A stretch of DNA of 64,000 nt, from the NCBI RefSeq assembly GCF_014205335.1, contig NZ_JACHNH010000001.1:992001-1056000 (forward strand), in the 5' to 3' direction. Under the pieces are notes generated by a model, which was given only the letters and a program-made list of their open reading frames with translations, did no database searches and was not told the origin of the DNA. Origin of the DNA: Amorphoplanes digitatis. Its GTDB lineage: Bacteria; Actinomycetota; Actinomycetes; Mycobacteriales; Micromonosporaceae. Made by a program: the position numbers and the translations under genes. This document shows, one piece after another, positions 43,248-56,411 of the stretch. The number at the start of each line of letters is the position of its first letter. Positions within the stretch are counted from its first letter, which is position 1.

Positions 43248-44771
43248 ATGAGCGTTAACCCTGCACCCAGTACCGACGAAGAACGACTCGCCCAGCTCGG
43301 CTACCAGCAGGAACTGCACCGCCGACTGTCCGGCTTCTCCAACTTCGCGGTCTCCTTCTCGATCATTTCCATTCTGGCCGGTGCGATCACGTCGTACGGC
43401 ATCGCGATGACCGCGGGCGGGCCACTGGCCATCACCCTCGGCTGGCTCTTCATCGGCATCATGGTCACGTTCGTGGCGCTCGCGATGGCCGAGGTCTGCT
43501 CCGCCTATCCGACGGCCGGCGCCCTCTACTGGTGGGCGGCCGCGCTCGCGAGGAAGAACAAGGCAGCCTGGGCCTGGTTCATCGGCTGGTTCAACTTCCT
43601 CGGCGAGGTCGCCGTCACCGCGGCCATCGACTTCGGCGCGGCCATCACCACCGCGGCGTTCCTCAGCCTGACCTTCGACATGGAGGTCACCAAGGCCCGC
43701 ACCTTCGTGATCTTCCTGATCATCATCCTGGTGCACGGCCTGCTGAACACGTTCGGCGTGAGCCTGGTCCGGCTGCTCTCCGACGTCAGCGCCTGGTGGC
43801 ACCTGATCGGCGTCGCGGTCATCGTGGTGATGCTCACCGTGCTGCCCGACCAGCACAAGCCGATCTCCGAGGTGTTCTTCGAGGTACGCAACGAGACCGG
43901 CTTCACCTTCGCCGGCGCCGGCGTCTACGCCGTCCTCATCGGCCTGTTGATGGCCCAGTACACGTACACCGGCTACGACGCCTCCGCGCACGTGGCGGAG
44001 GAGACCCACGACGCGGCGCGGGCGGCTCCCCGGGGCATCGTGCTCTCCGTGGTGGTCTCGGTGATCGCCGGCTTCGTCCTGCTGGTCGCCATCACCTGGT
44101 CGATCCAGGACTACGAGACCGCGCGGACGACCGCGCTCGGTCTGCCGCCCGCACAGATCTTCATCGACGCGGTCGGCCACAACTCGGGCACCTTCCTGCT
44201 CTTCATCTGCATGGTCGCCCAGTGGTTCTGCGGCATGGCCTCGGTCACCGCCAACTCGCGGATGGCGTACGCGTTCTCCCGCGACGGCGCGCTGCCGGGC
44301 TCCTCGATCTGGAAGAAGGTGAACCCCCGCACCGGCACCCCGACGAACTCGATCTGGCTCTGCGTGGCGATCTCCTCGCTGCTGGTGCTGCCGTCGCTGT
44401 GGAACACCACCGCCTACCTGGCGGCCACCTCCATCGCCGTCATCGGGCTGTACATCGCCTACGTCGGCCCCGTGCTGCTGCGCCGGCTGAACCCGGAGTT
44501 CCAGCCCGGGCCGTGGAGCCTCGGCAAGTGGAGCGCGCCGGTCGGCTGGATAGCGATCGTCTGGGTCGTCGTCATCTGTGTCCTGTTCGTCCTGCCGACG
44601 GCCAGCCCGATCACGGCGACCACGTTCAACTACACGATCGTCGCCGTGGCGGCCGTGGTCGGCGCGGCCACCATCTGGTGGTTCGCGAGCGCCCGGAAGT
44701 GGTTCACCGGCCCGAAGTCGAACCTGATCGAGAAGGCCGCGCACGGGGAGCCGACCCTGCCGACCGAATGA
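43248..44771 (+). CDS. APC-superfamily amino acid/polyamine permease
   Basis: A 507-aa permease with about 12 membrane helices. It begins with the APC N-terminal pattern RRLSGFSNFAVSFSIISILA and contains the GYDASAHVAEETHDAARAAP consensus between helices, typical of the amino acid/choline/GABA (AAT/ACT) subgroup. Likely imports an amine or amino acid used by the downstream genes. AAGGGAG lies upstream of ATG. First gene of the probable amine cluster. Confidence 0.92.
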   Translation: MSVNPAPSTDEERLAQLGYQQELHRRLSGFSNFAVSFSIISILAGAITSYGIAMTAGGPLAITLGWLFIGIMVTFVALAMAEVCSAYPTAGALYWWAAALARKNKAAWAWFIGWFNFLGEVAVTAAIDFGAAITTAAFLSLTFDMEVTKARTFVIFLIIILVHGLLNTFGVSLVRLLSDVSAWWHLIGVAVIVVMLTVLPDQHKPISEVFFEVRNETGFTFAGAGVYAVLIGLLMAQYTYTGYDASAHVAEETHDAARAAPRGIVLSVVVSVIAGFVLLVAITWSIQDYETARTTALGLPPAQIFIDAVGHNSGTFLLFICMVAQWFCGMASVTANSRMAYAFSRDGALPGSSIWKKVNPRTGTPTNSIWLCVAISSLLVLPSLWNTTAYLAATSIAVIGLYIAYVGPVLLRRLNPEFQPGPWSLGKWSAPVGWIAIVWVVVICVLFVLPTASPITATTFNYTIVAVAAVVGAATIWWFASARKWFTGPKSNLIEKAAHGEPTLPTE

Positions 44772-44841
44772 CTCAGCACGCGGGGGCCGGGCCTGCCGGC
44801 TCGGCCCCCAAACGTCGGCCCCATGCGATAGGACTTCTGCT

Positions 44842-46188
44842 ATGGAATTAGAGGACCTGGACGTCGCCGTCGCGAACGGCAGCATCGACACCGTCCTGCT
44901 CGCGCTCACCGACATGCAGGGGCGGCTCCAGGGCAAGCGGCTGCACGGCCGCTTCTTCATGGACGAGGTCGTCACGGGCGGCAGCGAGGGCTGCAACTAC
45001 CTGCTCGCGGTCGACGTCGACATGAACACCGTCGACGGCTACGCGATGTCGTCGTGGAGCAGCGGCTACGGCGACTTCGTGATGCGGCCCGACTTCGCCA
45101 CGCTGCGCCGGGTGCCCTGGCAGCCCGGCACGGCCATGGTCCTCGCGGACCTGGAGACCACCGGCGGCGACGCCGTCTACGCGTCGCCCCGGCAGATCCT
45201 GCGCCGGCAGCTCGACCGGCTCGCCGACCACGGCCTTACCGCGTTCGCGGGCACCGAGCTCGAGTTCGTGCTCTACAAGGACAGCTACGAGCAGGCCTTC
45301 AACCGCAACTACCGCCAGCTCACCCCGGCCAATCAGTACAACGTGGACTACTCGCTGCTCGGCACCGCCCGGGTCGAGCCGCTGCTGCGCCGCATCCGCA
45401 ACGAGATGTACGGCGCCGGCCTGGTGCCGGAGAGCGCCAAGGGCGAGTGCAACTTCGGCCAGCACGAGATCGCCTTCCGCTACGCGGACGCGCTGACCTG
45501 CGCCGACAACCACGTCGTCTACAAGAACGGGGCCAAGGAGATCGCCGCGCAGGAGGGCATGGCGCTCAGCTTCATGGCCAAGCCGAACGAGCGCGAGGGC
45601 AACTCCTGCCACATCCACTTCTCGCTGCGCGGCGCCGACGGCCGCTCGGCGATGCTCGGCGACGGGCCGGCGCACCTGAGCGTCACCGGGCAGCGGGTCA
45701 TGGCCGGCCTGCTCGCCACCATGCGCGAGTTCAGCCTGCTCTTCGCGCCGAACATCAACTCATACAAGCGCTACCAGCCGGGCTCGTTCGCGCCGACCGC
45801 GCTGCGCTGGGGCGTCGACAACCGCACCTGCGCGCTGCGGATGGCCGGGCACGGCCAGGGCATGCGGGTGGAGAACCGGGTGCCCGGCGGCGACGTGAAC
45901 CCCTACCTGGCGATCGCCGCGCTGGTCGCGGGCGCGGTGCACGGGCTGGAGCACGAGCTGGAGCTGGAGGAGGAGTTCCGGGGCAACGCCTACGAGGACG
46001 CCGCCGCGCCGCGGGTGCCCGGCACGCTGCGGGACGCCCTGGAGCTGTGGGACCTGAGCCCGGTCGCGGCGGAGGCCTTCGGCGCCGACGTGGTCGCCCA
46101 TTACACGAATATGGCGAAGGTCGAGGTCGCCGCGTTCGACGCCGCGGTCACCGACTGGGAGCTCCGCCGTGGCTTCGAGCGGCTCTGA
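44842..46188 (+). CDS. Glutamine synthetase-like gamma-glutamyl-amine ligase
   Basis: A 448-aa protein with the GS fold. Metal and substrate residues appear in GTELEFVLY, KGECNFGQHEIAF, GNSCHIHFSL, INSYKRYQPGSFAPTALRWG, then NRTCALRM and ENRVPGGDVNPYLA. It lacks the adenylylation Tyr region of GlnA1. With a permease, aldehyde dehydrogenase and amidohydrolases around it, it most likely glutamylates a polyamine or ethanolamine (PuuA/GlnA3/GlnA4 type) rather than ammonia; the exact amine is inferred, not shown. Named only by type. Confidence 0.9.
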   Translation: MELEDLDVAVANGSIDTVLLALTDMQGRLQGKRLHGRFFMDEVVTGGSEGCNYLLAVDVDMNTVDGYAMSSWSSGYGDFVMRPDFATLRRVPWQPGTAMVLADLETTGGDAVYASPRQILRRQLDRLADHGLTAFAGTELEFVLYKDSYEQAFNRNYRQLTPANQYNVDYSLLGTARVEPLLRRIRNEMYGAGLVPESAKGECNFGQHEIAFRYADALTCADNHVVYKNGAKEIAAQEGMALSFMAKPNEREGNSCHIHFSLRGADGRSAMLGDGPAHLSVTGQRVMAGLLATMREFSLLFAPNINSYKRYQPGSFAPTALRWGVDNRTCALRMAGHGQGMRVENRVPGGDVNPYLAIAALVAGAVHGLEHELELEEEFRGNAYEDAAAPRVPGTLRDALELWDLSPVAAEAFGADVVAHYTNMAKVEVAAFDAAVTDWELRRGFERL

Positions 46189-46224
46189 CCCGCGGCGTGT
46201 GATGATCATCGGGGGAGGTGGCGG

Positions 46225-47586
46225 GTGGACAGCACAGTGGTGATCAATCCGGCGACCGGCGCGGCGTTCCAGACGGTTCCGTCCAACGGCCCCGACGAGA
46301 CCGATGCCGCGATCGAGAGGGCGCACCGCGCCTTCCTCTCGTGGCGCCAGGTCGCGCCGGGCGACCGGGCGCGCCTGCTGCGGCGCTTCGCCGCGGTGGT
46401 CGACGCGCACATCGAGCAGCTCGCCGGGCTGGAGGTGCGCAACTCGGGCCACACCGTCGGCAACGCGCGCTGGGAGGCGGGCAACGTCCGCGACGTGCTC
46501 GACTTCTACGCGGGCGCGCCGGAGCGGCTGTCCGGGCGCCAGATACCGGTGGCCGGCGGCCTCGACGTCACATTCCACGAGCCGCTCGGCGTGGTCGGCA
46601 TCATCGTGCCGTGGAACTTCCCGATGCCGATCGCCGGCTGGGGCTTCGCGCCCGCGCTCGCCGCGGGCAACACCGTGGTGCTCAAGCCGGCCGAGCTGAC
46701 CCCGCTGACCGCCATCCGCCTCGGCGAGCTGGCGCTCGAGGCCGGCCTGCCCGAGGACGTCTTCACGGTGCTGCCCGGCAAGGGCCGGGTGGTCGGGCAG
46801 CGCTTCGTCACGCACCCCCTGGTGCGCAAGGTCTGCTTCACCGGCTCGACCCCGGTCGGCAAGTCGATCATGGCGGGCTGCGCCGACCAGGTGAAGCGGG
46901 TGACCCTCGAGCTGGGCGGCAAGAGCGCCAACATCGTCTTCGCGGACGCCGATCTGGAACGCGCGGCCGCGAGTGCGCCGGCGAGCGTCTTCGACAACGC
47001 GGGCCAGGACTGCTGCGCCCGGTCCCGGCTGCTCGTGCAGGACTCGGTCTACGAGCGCTTCCTCGGGCTGCTGGAGCCGGCGGTCAAGGCGTTCCGGGTG
47101 TCCGACCCCGCGCTGGAGACGGCCGAGATGGGCCCGCTGATCTCCGCCGAGCAGCGCGCGACGGTGGCGTCCTACACCGACGGCGCCGACGTCGCGTTCG
47201 CCGGCTCGGCGCCGTCCGGCGACGGCTGGTGGTTCCCGCCGACCGTGCTGCTGGCCCACTCGACCGCCGACCCGCACTGGCGCGAGGAGGTGTTCGGGCC
47301 GGTGCTCTCGGTGCTGCCGTTCCGCGACGAGGCCGAGGCGGTCAGGCTCGCCAACGACACCGAGTACGGCCTCTCCGGCTCGATCTGGACCCGTGACCTG
47401 GGCCGGGCGCTGCGCGTCTCGCGGGGTGTCGAGACCGGGAACCTCAGCGTCAACTCACACTCGTCGGTGCGCTACTGGACGCCGTTCGGTGGCATGAAGC
47501 AGTCCGGCCTCGGCCGGGAGCTGGGCCCCGACGCGCTGCTGTCGTTCACCGACGTCAAGAACGTCTTCATCTCGACGGACAGCTGA
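46225..47586 (+). CDS. NAD(P)-dependent aldehyde dehydrogenase
   Basis: A 453-aa ALDH-superfamily enzyme: PWNFPMPIAGWG (cofactor), GSTPVGKSIM, catalytic Glu in LELGGKSANIVF and nucleophile Cys in DNAGQDCCARSRL, with EEVFGPVLSVLPF near the C-terminus. In a Puu-type pathway it would oxidise the gamma-glutamyl-aminoaldehyde. GTG start with GGGGGAGG upstream; 36 nt after the ligase and 10 nt before the SDR gene, so one operon. Confidence 0.93.
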   Translation: MDSTVVINPATGAAFQTVPSNGPDETDAAIERAHRAFLSWRQVAPGDRARLLRRFAAVVDAHIEQLAGLEVRNSGHTVGNARWEAGNVRDVLDFYAGAPERLSGRQIPVAGGLDVTFHEPLGVVGIIVPWNFPMPIAGWGFAPALAAGNTVVLKPAELTPLTAIRLGELALEAGLPEDVFTVLPGKGRVVGQRFVTHPLVRKVCFTGSTPVGKSIMAGCADQVKRVTLELGGKSANIVFADADLERAAASAPASVFDNAGQDCCARSRLLVQDSVYERFLGLLEPAVKAFRVSDPALETAEMGPLISAEQRATVASYTDGADVAFAGSAPSGDGWWFPPTVLLAHSTADPHWREEVFGPVLSVLPFRDEAEAVRLANDTEYGLSGSIWTRDLGRALRVSRGVETGNLSVNSHSSVRYWTPFGGMKQSGLGRELGPDALLSFTDVKNVFISTDS

Positions 47587-47596
47587 GAGGTCATCT

Positions 47597-48361
47597 GTGG
47601 AACGTTTGCAGGATCGGGTCGCCGTCATCACCGGCGCCGGTAGCGGCATCGGACTGGCCACCGCGCGGCGCTTCGCCGCCGAGGGTGCCAGGGTCGTCTG
47701 CGTCGACATCTCGGCGGACGCCGGCAAGGCCGCGGCCGAGGAGGTGGGTGGCGAGTTCGTCGCCTGCGACGTCAGCGACGAGGACGCGGTCCGGGCGCTC
47801 TTCGACGGGGTGGCCGAGCGGCACGGCCGGGTCGACATCGCCTTCAACAACGCCGGCATCTCGCCGCCGGACGACGACTCGATCCTGGTCACCGGCCTGG
47901 ACGCGTGGGAGCGCGTGCTGCGGGTCAACACCACGAGCGTCTTCTTCTGCTGCAAGTACGCGATCCCGCACATGCAGCGTCAGGGCAAGGGCTCGATCAT
48001 CAACACCGCGTCGTTCGTGGCGCTGCTCGGCGCGGCGACGTCGCAGATCGCGTACACGGCCAGCAAGGGCGGCGTGCTCGCGATGACCCGTGAGCTGGGC
48101 GTGCAGTTCGCCCGGGAGGGCATCCGGATCAACGCGCTCTGCCCCGGCCCGGTCGCGACGCCGCTGCTGATGGAGCTCTTCGCCAAGGACCCCGAGCGTG
48201 CGGCGCGACGCCTGGTGCACGTGCCGATGGGCCGGTTCGCGGAGCCCGCGGAGATCGCGGCGGCGGTGGCGTTCCTGGCCAGCGACGACGCGTCCTTCAT
48301 GACCGCCTCGCAGTTCGTCGTCGACGGCGGCATCACCGGCGCCTATGTGACACCGCTGTAA
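47597..48361 (+). CDS. Short-chain dehydrogenase/reductase
   Basis: A 254-aa classical SDR: NAD loop TGAGSGIG, NNAG motif in FNNAGISPP, catalytic Ser in INTASFVALLGAATSQIAYT and YxxxK in YTASKGG. The C-terminal GAYVTPL end is usual. Substrate unknown; by position it may act on an alcohol or aldehyde made from the amine. Starts with GTG, 10 nt after the ALDH gene. A hairpin follows it. Confidence 0.92.
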   Translation: MERLQDRVAVITGAGSGIGLATARRFAAEGARVVCVDISADAGKAAAEEVGGEFVACDVSDEDAVRALFDGVAERHGRVDIAFNNAGISPPDDDSILVTGLDAWERVLRVNTTSVFFCCKYAIPHMQRQGKGSIINTASFVALLGAATSQIAYTASKGGVLAMTRELGVQFAREGIRINALCPGPVATPLLMELFAKDPERAARRLVHVPMGRFAEPAEIAAAVAFLASDDASFMTASQFVVDGGITGAYVTPL

Positions 48362-48398
48362 CGGTTTAGCGATCGACGACACGGGGAACGAACCCGGT

Positions 48399-48420
48399 AC
48401 GCCCGGCTCACACCGGGCGT
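48399..48420 (+). terminator. Hairpin after the SDR gene
   Basis: An 8-bp stem ACGCCCGG (48399-48406) and CCGGGCGT (48413-48420) with a 6-nt loop, 38 nt after the SDR stop. It probably ends the permease-to-SDR transcript. The rest of 48362-48613 shows no gene. Confidence 0.55.
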
Positions 48421-48613
48421 AGGGGCCGTATCTCCGCTTTTGCACGCTGCAATCGCTGCGCTGGCGGGTCGGAGGGCCCGGTCGCGGCGTTCGTCCTCCG
48501 GGGCGGGCGCCGCGCACCCGGTACCCGAGTGGTGCGCGGACGCGGCCGGTTCGGCGTCCGCGTCATCCGCTCGGGCGACCTGATCCATAACCGGACCTGG
48601 ATACCGTGGAATC

Positions 48614-49300
48614 ATGCGACCCGTCATCGGCATCACCACCTATGTGGAGCCCGCCACCTGGGGTGTCTGGCACGAACTGCCCACCACCCTGGTGCCGCAC
48701 GACTACGACGCCGCCGTGACCCAGGCCGGCGGCCGGGCCGTCCTGATCCCGCCCGACGATCTCGACGCCGACGTGCTGCGGGTGCTCGACGGGCTGGTGC
48801 TCAGCGGCGGCGCCGACCTCGGCCCCGAGCTGTACGGCGCCGAGCCGGGACCGCTGACGATCTCCCGGCCGGACCGGGACTCGGGGGAGATGCTGCTGGC
48901 CCGCGCCGCGCTGGCCCGCGACCTGCCCATCCTCGGCGTCTGCCGGGGCATGCAACTGCTGACGGTCGCCGCGGGCGGCACGCTGCACCAGCACCTGCCG
49001 GACGTGCTCGGGCACGAGCGGCACCGGCCCGCGCCGGGCGTCTACGGGATGCACGAGGCCCGGTTCACCGAGGGCAGCCGGATCGCCGGCCTGATGGGCG
49101 AGGACACCCGGGTGCACTGCTTCCACCACCAGGGTGTCGACGATCCGGGCTCGCTGACGATCACCGGCCGGGCAGAGGACGGCACCCCGGAGGCGGTCGA
49201 GGATCCGGCGCGGAGATTCGTGCTCGGCGTGCAGTGGCACCCGGAGGTGACGCGCGACAAGCGGCTGTTCGGCGCCCTGGTGGCCGCCGCCGGGGGCTAA
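48614..49300 (+). CDS. Class I glutamine amidotransferase-like hydrolase (PuuD-type), copy 1
   Basis: A 228-aa peptidase C26 family protein. The nucleophile Cys is in LGVCRGMQLLTVAAGG, catalytic His in GVQWHPEVT. PuuD-type enzymes cleave gamma-glutamyl-GABA to glutamate and GABA, the last step of the Puu pathway. It differs from copy 2 in the middle loop (YGMHEARFTEGSRIAGL). ATG start; the hairpin after the SDR gene suggests its own transcript, shared with copy 2. Confidence 0.9.
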   Translation: MRPVIGITTYVEPATWGVWHELPTTLVPHDYDAAVTQAGGRAVLIPPDDLDADVLRVLDGLVLSGGADLGPELYGAEPGPLTISRPDRDSGEMLLARAALARDLPILGVCRGMQLLTVAAGGTLHQHLPDVLGHERHRPAPGVYGMHEARFTEGSRIAGLMGEDTRVHCFHHQGVDDPGSLTITGRAEDGTPEAVEDPARRFVLGVQWHPEVTRDKRLFGALVAAAGG

Positions 49301-49359
49301 GGAACGGCCGGGGGTAGCCGATACGCAGGTTCAAGCAGGCAAAGGAGGATCGCAGGAAG

Positions 49360-50109
49360 ATGCGCAGGCCCCTGATCGGATTGACCGCGTACGCCCAGCA
49401 GGCGACGTACGGCGCCCACGACCAGATGGTCGGGATGCTGCCGATGTCCTACGTCAAGGCGGTGCACGCCAGCGGCGGCCGCGCGGTCCTGATCACGCCT
49501 GACGACCCCGGCATCGACGTGCTCGAGTCGCTCGACGGCATCGTCTTCGCCGGCGGCGGCGACGTCGACCCGGCCAACTGGGGCGCCGCGCCGCACCCCG
49601 CCACCGAGTCCGACCCGGTCCGGGACGCCTCCGAGCTGATGCTGATGCGCGCCGCCCTCGACGCCGACCTGCCCGTGCTCGGCGTCTGCCGGGGCCTGCA
49701 GGTGATGGCCGTGGCCACCGGCGGCTCCCTGCACCAGCACCTGCCCGACCTGGTCGGCCACGAGCGGCACCGGGCCGCGCCCGGCACCGACCCGCTCGCC
49801 GCCGGCTCCTCGGACTTCGGACGCCACGACGTGGTGCTCAGGCCCGGCTCGGCCGCCCGGGCGCTGCTCGGCGCGAGGCTGACCGTGAACTCGTTCCACC
49901 ACCAGGCGGTCGACGACCCGGGCGGCTTCACCGTCGTCGGGCGGTGCCCGGAGGACCGGGTCGTGGAGATCATCGAGCACCGCGACCGGTACTTCGCCCT
50001 CGGCGTGCAGTGGCACCCGGAGCGCACCGCCGACCTGCGCGTCTTCGCGGCCCTGGTCGACGCCGCGGCCGACCGGTCCGGCCTGGGCGAGACCGCGATC
50101 GCGGCCTGA
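49360..50109 (+). CDS. Class I glutamine amidotransferase-like hydrolase (PuuD-type), copy 2
   Basis: A 249-aa paralogue of the previous gene with nucleophile Cys in VCRGLQVMAVATGG and His in GVQWHPERT. The two are similar through most of their length (GRAVLITPDD vs GRAVLIPPDD; HHQAVDDPGGFTV vs HHQGVDDPGSLTI), so they arose by duplication. Presumably cleaves a gamma-glutamyl amide from the cluster pathway. GGAGG lies about 10 nt before ATG. The tail is a little longer than in copy 1. Confidence 0.9.
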   Translation: MRRPLIGLTAYAQQATYGAHDQMVGMLPMSYVKAVHASGGRAVLITPDDPGIDVLESLDGIVFAGGGDVDPANWGAAPHPATESDPVRDASELMLMRAALDADLPVLGVCRGLQVMAVATGGSLHQHLPDLVGHERHRAAPGTDPLAAGSSDFGRHDVVLRPGSAARALLGARLTVNSFHHQAVDDPGGFTVVGRCPEDRVVEIIEHRDRYFALGVQWHPERTADLRVFAALVDAAADRSGLGETAIAA

Positions 50110-50115
50110 CCGGGG

Positions 50116-50688
50116 TCAGGCCGTGATCGGGTACGCCGCCTGGAACGCGAGCCGGGCGTCCGCGCCCGCCGCGAGCTGCCGGAGCACGTCGTCCAGCTCC
50201 AGGAACGCCTCCCACGGCGCCCCGCCCAACCGGGCGCAGACCAGCTTCTCCAGGTCCTCCACCCGGGCCGCCCGCCACACCTTGTCCGCGAGGCTCACCA
50301 GCAGGTCGTCGAGGGTGACGTGCGGGTCGTCCCAGGACGCGTGGCTGCCCGCGAAACGCGCCAGGTGCGCCGGCACGCCGTACCGCAGGAGCAGGTCGCG
50401 GCCCGCCTCCTCGTGCGCGTGGCCGGGCGCGGAGAGCTCCTCGACGTGCACGACCTTGCCGATGTCGTGCGTCGCGGCGCCGAACAGCACCGCGGTGGTG
50501 TCGAACTCCAGGTCCGGCCGGCGGCGTCCCAGGGCGTCGGTGAGCGACCACGCCACGTCGTGCACGATCCGCAGGTGCGCGCCAAGCCGCGGCGGGGCGT
50601 CCAGCTCACGCAGCAGCTCGGCGGCCGGCCCGGGAAGCGGGCGCAGCGACGATTCGGTCAGGGCCAGATCGAGTACCTGGGACGTCAC
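50116..50688 (-). CDS. HD-domain phosphohydrolase-like protein
   Basis: A 190-aa protein with an HD-type metal site: His in LRIVHDVAWSL, HD in ATHDIGKVVH, and later SHASW and LADKVWR. Its substrate is unknown; short HD proteins often act on nucleotides. GTG start 50688; convergent with the second hydrolase gene (6-nt gap), and divergent from the large sensor kinase. I do not recognise a named subfamily. Confidence 0.8.
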   Translation of the reverse strand: MTSQVLDLALTESSLRPLPGPAAELLRELDAPPRLGAHLRIVHDVAWSLTDALGRRRPDLEFDTTAVLFGAATHDIGKVVHVEELSAPGHAHEEAGRDLLLRYGVPAHLARFAGSHASWDDPHVTLDDLLVSLADKVWRAARVEDLEKLVCARLGGAPWEAFLELDDVLRQLAAGADARLAFQAAYPITA

Positions 50689-50776
50689 GGCGCAAGGCTA
50701 GCTACCGCTGAAAAGCCCGACCGGTGGGTGTTACCGTGCCGAGGACTTGACGGGCGAACCAGCCGCGGGAGGACGC

Positions 50777-54415
<3,639 letters not shown>

Positions 54416-54424
54416 CGGGCCCGC

Positions 54425-54742
54425 TCAGCCGCGCTGGAGCAGCCAGGGCTGGCTTGCCAGGCCGGAGATGTCGAGCACCCGGTGCACCTGTCGCGACGGG
54501 ATCACCTCGAGGGCGCCCGGATAGCGCTCCGCGAGCCTGACCAGCGCGTGGATCGCGGCGGAGTCGAAGAACGTGACATCGCGCAGGTCGAGGACGACGC
54601 CGCCGAAGCCGGCGCCGGTCGCGGCCTCGAACATGGCATCGGCCGTGGACATGTCGACCTCGCCGCTGACCACCACGGTGGCCCGGTCGCCGTCCGTCGA
54701 GGTGCTGACCGAGAAGATCGTCTCGGCGCCATCTTGATCCAC
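54425..54742 (-). CDS. STAS-domain anti-sigma factor antagonist
   Basis: A 105-aa SpoIIAA/RsbV-like protein. The regulatory Ser is in DLRDVTFFDSAAIHALVRL; VVVSGEVDMSTADAMFEAA is the first strand-helix. When dephosphorylated, such proteins free a sigma factor from an anti-sigma kinase. The neighbour 50777-54415 contains both a matching phosphatase and kinase domain, so the pair likely forms a partner switch. It ends 9 nt from that gene, convergent. Confidence 0.9.
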   Translation of the reverse strand: MDQDGAETIFSVSTSTDGDRATVVVSGEVDMSTADAMFEAATGAGFGGVVLDLRDVTFFDSAAIHALVRLAERYPGALEVIPSRQVHRVLDISGLASQPWLLQRG

Positions 54743-54861
54743 GCTGACACGATTACACAGCGGCCCAGGGGCGGCAACAACCGGTCATCCGGGTCAACCG
54801 AGCTGTTATCTCCCGTCACGCCCCGGGGGGCGCCGGGTGCGGGCGGCGATAAGCTGAGCCG

Positions 54862-55719
54862 ATGACCGTTCGCGCCCCTCTCGTGCCGGGAAAGCAGTCG
54901 CCGTGGCGGGCGGTGCCGCCGCAGATCACCCGCCCCGAGTACGTCGGGAAGAAGCGCCCGGCCCAGTGGCGCGGCTCGCACGTGCAGACCCCCGAGATCA
55001 TCGAGCGGATGCGCGTCGCCGGGCGGATCGCCGCGCAGGCGACCCAGCTCGCCGGTGAGCACTGCAAACCGGGCGTGACGACCGACGAGATCGACCGGGT
55101 GGTGCACGAGTTCCTCTGCGACCACCGGGCGTACCCGTCGACGCTGGGCTACAAGGGCTTCCCCAAGTCGTGCTGCACCTCGCTCAACGAGGTCATCTGC
55201 CACGGCATCCCCGACTCGACGGTGCTCGAGGACGGGGACATCGTCAACGTCGACGTGACCGCGTACATCGACGGGGTGCACGGCGACACCGACGCGACGT
55301 TCTGCGTCGGCGACGTCAGCGACGAGGCCCGGCTGCTGGTCGAGCGCACCCACGAGGCGATGATGCGCGGCATCCGGGCGGTCGCGCCCGGTCGGCAGAT
55401 CAACGCCATCGGCCGGGTCATCGAGGCGTACGCGCGCCGCTTCGGCTACGGCGTGGTCCGCGACTTCACCGGCCACGGCATCGGCGAGACGTTCCACAGC
55501 GGGCTGTACATCCCGCACTACGACAACCCGCGGCTCGACGTGGTGATGGAGCCCGGGATGACCTTCACCATCGAGCCGATGATCACCCTCGGCACCCACG
55601 AGTACGAGACGTGGGACGACGGCTGGACGGTCGTCACCAAGGATCGCAAGTGGACCGCGCAGTTCGAGCACACGCTGGTGGTGACCGAGGAGGGTTACGA
55701 GATCCTGACCCTGCCGTGA
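54862..55719 (+). CDS. map: Methionine aminopeptidase, type I
   Basis: MetAP removes the initiator Met. The 285-aa protein has an N-terminal extension of about 40 residues with a Pro-rich part ([19 protein letters not shown]), as in type 1c of actinobacteria, then the pita-bread fold. Metal ligands are Asp in [12 protein letters not shown], Asp in GDTDATF, His in [11 protein letters not shown], Glu in FTIEPMITL and Glu in AQFEHTLVV. It overlaps the VIT-family gene by 4 nt. ATG 54862. Confidence 0.96.
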   Translation: MTVRAPLVPGKQSPWRAVPPQITRPEYVGKKRPAQWRGSHVQTPEIIERMRVAGRIAAQATQLAGEHCKPGVTTDEIDRVVHEFLCDHRAYPSTLGYKGFPKSCCTSLNEVICHGIPDSTVLEDGDIVNVDVTAYIDGVHGDTDATFCVGDVSDEARLLVERTHEAMMRGIRAVAPGRQINAIGRVIEAYARRFGYGVVRDFTGHGIGETFHSGLYIPHYDNPRLDVVMEPGMTFTIEPMITLGTHEYETWDDGWTVVTKDRKWTAQFEHTLVVTEEGYEILTLP

Positions 55720-56408
55720 CGACGCCCGAGCATCACGCGGACGTCTCCGGCGGCTGGCTGCGCGCGGCCACCTTCGGCGCGATGGACGGCCTGGTCACCA
55801 ACATCGCCCTGATCGCCGGCGTCGGCGGTGGCGGCGTCGGCCGGCAGGCGCTGGTCCTCACCGGCGTGGCCGGCCTGGTGGCGGGCGCGATCTCGATGGG
55901 CATCGGCGAGTACACCAGCGTCCGCACCCAGAACGACCAGGTCGCGGCGGAGCTGGACAAGGAGCGGCACGAGCTGCGGGTCAACCCGGAGGGCGAGGCC
56001 GACGAGCTGGTCGGCATGTGGACCGCCCGAGGGCTGCCCGAGCCGCTCGCACGCCAGGTGGCCGACGTGCTGAAGGCGAACCCGGAGCAGGCGCTGCGGG
56101 TGCACGCGCAGGAGGAGCTCGGCGTCGTCCCGGACGAGCTGCCCAGCCCGCTCACGGCCGCGGTGTCCTCGTTCGGGTGCTTCGCGGTCGGCGCCGTGGT
56201 GCCGCTGCTGCCGTACCTGCTGGGCTTCGACAGCCTGGCCGCCGCCCTCCTGGCCGGCGGCGCGGGCCTGTTCGCGGCCGGGGTCCTGTTCGCGCGCTTC
56301 ACCGGCCGCGCCTGGTGGCGCGGCGGCCTGTGGCAGCTGGCGCTCGGCGCCGCGGCGGCCGGCGCGACCTATGTGGTCGGTGCGCTGATCGGCGTCGGCG
56401 TCGCCTAG
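55716..56408 (+). CDS. VIT1/CCC1-family membrane transporter
   Basis: A 230-aa protein with five predicted membrane segments (about 20-40, 43-65, 145-165, 170-190, 205-228) and the family signatures [20 protein letters not shown] and [17 protein letters not shown]. The loop between helices 2 and 3 is acidic and His/Glu-containing, as in iron/manganese transporters of this family. The GTG start overlaps map (GTGA), so it is translationally coupled. Confidence 0.9.
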   Translation: MTTPEHHADVSGGWLRAATFGAMDGLVTNIALIAGVGGGGVGRQALVLTGVAGLVAGAISMGIGEYTSVRTQNDQVAAELDKERHELRVNPEGEADELVGMWTARGLPEPLARQVADVLKANPEQALRVHAQEELGVVPDELPSPLTAAVSSFGCFAVGAVVPLLPYLLGFDSLAAALLAGGAGLFAAGVLFARFTGRAWWRGGLWQLALGAAAAGATYVVGALIGVGVA

Positions 56409-56411
56409 CTC

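Noticed and set aside
48362-48613. Possible tRNA or small RNA between the SDR and hydrolase genes
   Set aside because: Only an 8-bp hairpin was found; no cloverleaf or T-loop pattern.
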